Origin: Clostridiales bacterium UBA2432 | GTDB lineage: Bacteria; Bacillota; Clostridia; Lachnospirales; Vallitaleaceae | Assembly: GCA_002342805.1 (NCBI GenBank) | Contig: DDQW01000093.1 | Coordinates: forward strand, 58,951-122,950 | DNA: 64,000 nucleotides | Direction: 5' to 3' | Shown: positions 61,316 through 64,000 of the stretch, piece by piece | How the letters are laid out: each line of letters begins with the position of its first letter | Numbering within the stretch: position 1 is the first letter of the stretch | Notes under the pieces: model-generated | The model's database searches: none | The model's input: only the letters and a program-made list of their open reading frames with translations | Told to the model about the DNA's origin: nothing | Position numbers and translations under genes: made by a program

Positions 61316-62713
61316 TTAAGCTTTTACAAGTTGCACTACAAACTTACATCCAATGCTACGATGACTGTCAAACATGAATTTCCCCTCGTGTCGAGCAACA
61401 ATTTTATCAACAATGGATAAGCCAAGGCCTGACCCTTGAACATCTTGATATATTGTTTCACCCCGGACAAAGGGTTTCGTTATATCACTATATATTTCTT
61501 TTGGGATACCAATTCCATCGTCTTCAAAAACCAAACTTAGGTAATGTGCCTCTTCAAGAACTGAAACATATATTTTCGTTCCTTTTGAATTATATTTAAT
61601 CGAATTTGTCATAAGGTTATCAACAACCCGACTAATAAGGCTCTTATCAATATTACAATATAAGCTTTTTGAAGGTATATTAAAGTCATATTCAAACTGT
61701 TGTTCATCCAGCACAGGAATTATTCGTGCGATTTCTTCTCGGATAAATTCACATATATCAGTTTTTTCACAATGCATATTTAACTCATCATTTTCTAATT
61801 TTGAAAGTTGCAATAAATCATCGGTTAATTTTACTGCCCGCATACTATCATTATAGATGATTTTGTAATAACTTAATCGTTTCTCTTTTGATATGTCCGG
61901 ATTATTTAGTAAATATTCGCAGTATCCTGTGGAACTCATTAAGGGATTTTTTATGTCATGGGATATATCTAAAATCAAGTCACGTCGCGTATTTATCTGC
62001 GCTTGAATCTTGTCTGCCATTTGATTATAAATCTCAGCTAAATTTGCTATGATATTTTTCTTATGAATTTCTATGCGTTTTTTATAATCCCCTTCACTAA
62101 AGGCCTTTAGATTATTTTCTAATTCAAGAATCGGTTGTATATATTTATTGGCGGTAGATTTCGTAAAAATCCAAGTAACGATTAATAAGAGGACTATAAA
62201 TACCAAAAACAAGAAAGCTAAAAACGGAATAACGATTGCTTGGTCATGTGGGGTAATGTTGCCATTGTAGTAAAATGAAAACATCATTCTTACTGACGAT
62301 GGAAAGGCAATGATTAACCAATATCCTTCTGCTTTGTCTGAATATGCAACTTTATAATTATAAGCTGCATCGATTTGTTGTGTATCCATTAAAAACTTTG
62401 CCCATTCCATTTTGGTAAACTGATGCGAGTCTAAGAAATCATTGCCTTCTTGATGTATTACTTTCATATGTTCATCCAGCACCACTATGCCGCCATTATT
62501 TTGAATAATCGGTGAATAATCTGTTTCTCTAAAATCATGCGTCAAATAGTCTTCTATTTGAACTTTTTGACTAATAAGTCTTCCTTTAATATACTGATTG
62601 GATATGACAAGTATTAAATAAATAATCAGTAAAACCAGAATACTAAGCAAAAACATCTTTATATAACTCATAAGCATATTTTCCCGAATATCTCTGACTG
62701 TACGCTTTTTCAT
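61316..62713 (-). CDS. Sensor histidine kinase (TCS3)
   Basis: A 465-residue kinase: TM1 about 17-40, external domain about 40-160, TM2 about 165-190, HAMP, HisKA with His in DISHDIKNPLMSSTG, and HATPase_c with LMTNSIKYNSKG, DDGIGIPKEI and GSGLGLSI. Start overlaps the response regulator gene by 4 bp. Target genes are unknown. It lies upstream of the phosphorylase promoter but that gene has its own strong promoter. Confidence 0.93.
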   Translation of the reverse strand: MKKRTVRDIRENMLMSYIKMFLLSILVLLIIYLILVISNQYIKGRLISQKVQIEDYLTHDFRETDYSPIIQNNGGIVVLDEHMKVIHQEGNDFLDSHQFTKMEWAKFLMDTQQIDAAYNYKVAYSDKAEGYWLIIAFPSSVRMMFSFYYNGNITPHDQAIVIPFLAFLFLVFIVLLLIVTWIFTKSTANKYIQPILELENNLKAFSEGDYKKRIEIHKKNIIANLAEIYNQMADKIQAQINTRRDLILDISHDIKNPLMSSTGYCEYLLNNPDISKEKRLSYYKIIYNDSMRAVKLTDDLLQLSKLENDELNMHCEKTDICEFIREEIARIIPVLDEQQFEYDFNIPSKSLYCNIDKSLISRVVDNLMTNSIKYNSKGTKIYVSVLEEAHYLSLVFEDDGIGIPKEIYSDITKPFVRGETIYQDVQGSGLGLSIVDKIVARHEGKFMFDSHRSIGCKFVVQLVKA

Positions 62714-63399
62714 GTTTTCACCTCAACCATTTTATATCCAATACCTCGTATTGTTTTAATCATCGTTTTATCCGGATCAATTTTACTTCGAATATTGCTC
62801 ATATGTACGCGAATCGTGTTATCATCATACAAATAATCTTCTTCCCATATTGCTCGATATATTTGTTTAGCTGTAAAGACTTTGTTGGGATTCTGTAAAA
62901 ACAAAACAAGAAGCTTAATTTCTTTTGCATTGAGTTCAATCTCCTGCCCATCGAATGTACATGTATAAGAATCCGTATCTATCATTAATTTTCCATTCTT
63001 CATGATTGAACTTTTTTGTCTTTCAGCTACTGTATAACTATAACACCGTCTTAAGTTTGCAGCGATTCTTGCCTTTAGCGCTTCCATGGAAAATGGTTTT
63101 GTCAAATAATCATCTGCACCTAATCCTAGCCCCATGACATAGTCAATTTCTTGGTCTCTAGATGTGATAAAAATAGCCGGTACCGTGCTTTCTTCTCTTA
63201 TTTTTTTTAACAAGTTAAATCCATCTAAACCAGGCATGATAATATCAATAAGAATTAAGGATATGTCATGGTTTTCAAAAATCTTAAGCGCTTCTAATCC
63301 ATTTTGTGCTATATAAACACGGTAGCCGCATTCCATAAGGTTCAGCTCAATAAGGCTTGCAATATGATGATCATCTTCTGCAACTAAAATCGTATGCAT
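62710..63399 (-). CDS. OmpR-family response regulator (TCS3)
   Basis: A 229-residue regulator: receiver domain with Asp in LILIDIIMPGLD and KPFSMEAL, then winged helix (ELNAKEIKLLVLFL, IRVHMSNIRSKID). It starts 17 bp after the partial alpha/beta hydrolase gene and is coupled to the kinase gene by a 4-bp overlap. Likely one operon with both. Signal and targets unknown. Confidence 0.93.
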   Translation of the reverse strand: MHTILVAEDDHHIASLIELNLMECGYRVYIAQNGLEALKIFENHDISLILIDIIMPGLDGFNLLKKIREESTVPAIFITSRDQEIDYVMGLGLGADDYLTKPFSMEALKARIAANLRRCYSYTVAERQKSSIMKNGKLMIDTDSYTCTFDGQEIELNAKEIKLLVLFLQNPNKVFTAKQIYRAIWEEDYLYDDNTIRVHMSNIRSKIDPDKTMIKTIRGIGYKMVEVKT

Positions 63400-63415
63400 A
63401 CATCAACCTCTTTTC

Positions 63416-64000
63416 TTAAAACTCGTTTTCATGTTGTACAAATAGATGGATGGTTTTTTCACAAAACAGATTGTTTTCATTGATCCAAGGACTATGACCG
63501 GAATGTTCAAACCATATCAGCTTTTTATCCGGTGCTTGTAGCAGATTGAAGTATTCCTCTGCTAAATCTGTTGGGGCATTAAGGTCATGTCTCCCGACAA
63601 ACATATATATTGGGATATCTATCTCCGTATAGCCTTGCCTTAAATCAATATCCCATAGTTGTGGGTATAGATTCGAAAATGTTGTTACAATCCCTCGTAT
63701 ATAATTTATCTGGTCAATGACGCCGTACTCTTCCGATGCTAAATCCTCTAAAGTTTCATAACCCGGATTATGAATGTTTGGATTATGACTCATTTCTCCA
63801 CTTAAATATTGTAAATATACACCTGCTTTAAGGGCAATGTTTTTACCGCTATAAGGTGGTGGTCCAATTTTATTAAGTTCCTCAATTGTATCTGTATCAC
63901 TTTTTTCCTTTGCACGTTGAAGGGCTAAGTCATAACATCTCTGCTCTGTCTCTGCAAAATCAACCATTTGTCCTGTTCCGATAAAAGCATAATAAGATTC
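63416..64000 (-). CDS. Alpha/beta hydrolase (5' end off window)
   Basis: C-terminal part of an alpha/beta-hydrolase-fold protein; the frame stays open through the right edge (11 more codons, reading ESYYAFIGTGQ before the ORF's first Met). Visible catalytic parts are the late Asp in VGRHDLNAPTD and His in FEHSGHSPWIN. The YYAFIGTGQMVDFAETE region is typical of the proline-iminopeptidase-like clade. The nucleophile elbow lies outside. Likely cotranscribed with the TCS3 genes. Substrate unknown. Confidence 0.85.
   Translation of the reverse strand, partial: ESYYAFIGTGQMVDFAETEQRCYDLALQRAKEKSDTDTIEELNKIGPPPYSGKNIALKAGVYLQYLSGEMSHNPNIHNPGYETLEDLASEEYGVIDQINYIRGIVTTFSNLYPQLWDIDLRQGYTEIDIPIYMFVGRHDLNAPTDLAEEYFNLLQAPDKKLIWFEHSGHSPWINENNLFCEKTIHLFVQHENEF

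Noticed and set aside
1..64000. CRISPR array, tRNA, rRNA, prophage or IS element
   Set aside because: No regular spacer-repeat array, tRNA-like cloverleaf, integrase or transposase was seen on either strand.

Overview
The window is a gene-dense, AT-rich stretch of a chromosome from an anaerobic low-GC Firmicute, most likely class Clostridia. Signs of this are strong GGAGG-type ribosome sites, T-box leaders, a one-step meso-diaminopimelate dehydrogenase, an [FeFe]-hydrogenase relative, a siroheme reductase and many flavin or Fe-S redox proteins. I see no rRNA, tRNA, integrase, transposase or CRISPR array. Genus is not resolved by eye.

Left to right: (1) 0-8.4 kb, minus strand: start of a pst phosphate operon behind a four-hexamer Pho box; ddh-asnA, two ammonia-using enzymes; and an rRNA methyltransferase / lipid kinase / small alarmone synthetase group. 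(2) 8.4-16.1 kb: a complete four-gene Wadjet (Jet) plasmid-defence operon in the order jetD-jetA-jetB-jetC, followed at once by an MFS transporter gene. (3) 16.2-19.3 kb, plus strand: a tryptophan-type ABC transporter behind a T-box whose specifier loop reads UGG. (4) 19.3-32.5 kb: a GGDEF/HD-GYP protein, transporters, a tyrS-CBS-MATE operon with a UAC T-box, and an 868-residue fusion of a TetM-like ribosomal GTPase to a Rae1/YacP-like NYN nuclease. (5) 32.6-37 kb: a redox module with siroheme reductase, disulfide-type DUF1858 protein, split permease with ferredoxin, flavodoxin and a Crp/Fnr regulator. Two palindromes lie exactly 32 bp upstream of two of its -10 boxes.

(6) 37-56 kb is a metal-homeostasis region. 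It holds CaxA and CorA-type transporters, a two-component system whose sensor has a methionine-rich external loop, SHOCT small proteins, a multicopper oxidase in one operon with a divergent [FeFe]-hydrogenase-like protein, CopA with CsoR and a clear CsoR operator, an Fbp-type iron importer with Fur-like box, a DUF2318 protein, an HMA-SafE-cupredoxin fusion, a second two-component system and a small Cys-Cys protein. Three promoters here share an 11-bp-spaced direct repeat (CATAWT-N5-CATAWT) at an identical distance from the -10 box. This suggests one response-regulator regulon, probably copper-responsive. (7) 56-64 kb: a rhodanese lipoprotein, a small conserved-looking protein, a LacI-controlled GH94-like phosphorylase, a third two-component system and a truncated alpha/beta hydrolase.

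The best candidates for new biology are the shared-promoter metal regulon containing the oxidase/hydrogenase pair, the GTPase-nuclease fusion, and the Crp/Fnr-linked redox module. All function calls come from reading the translations; no database search was run.
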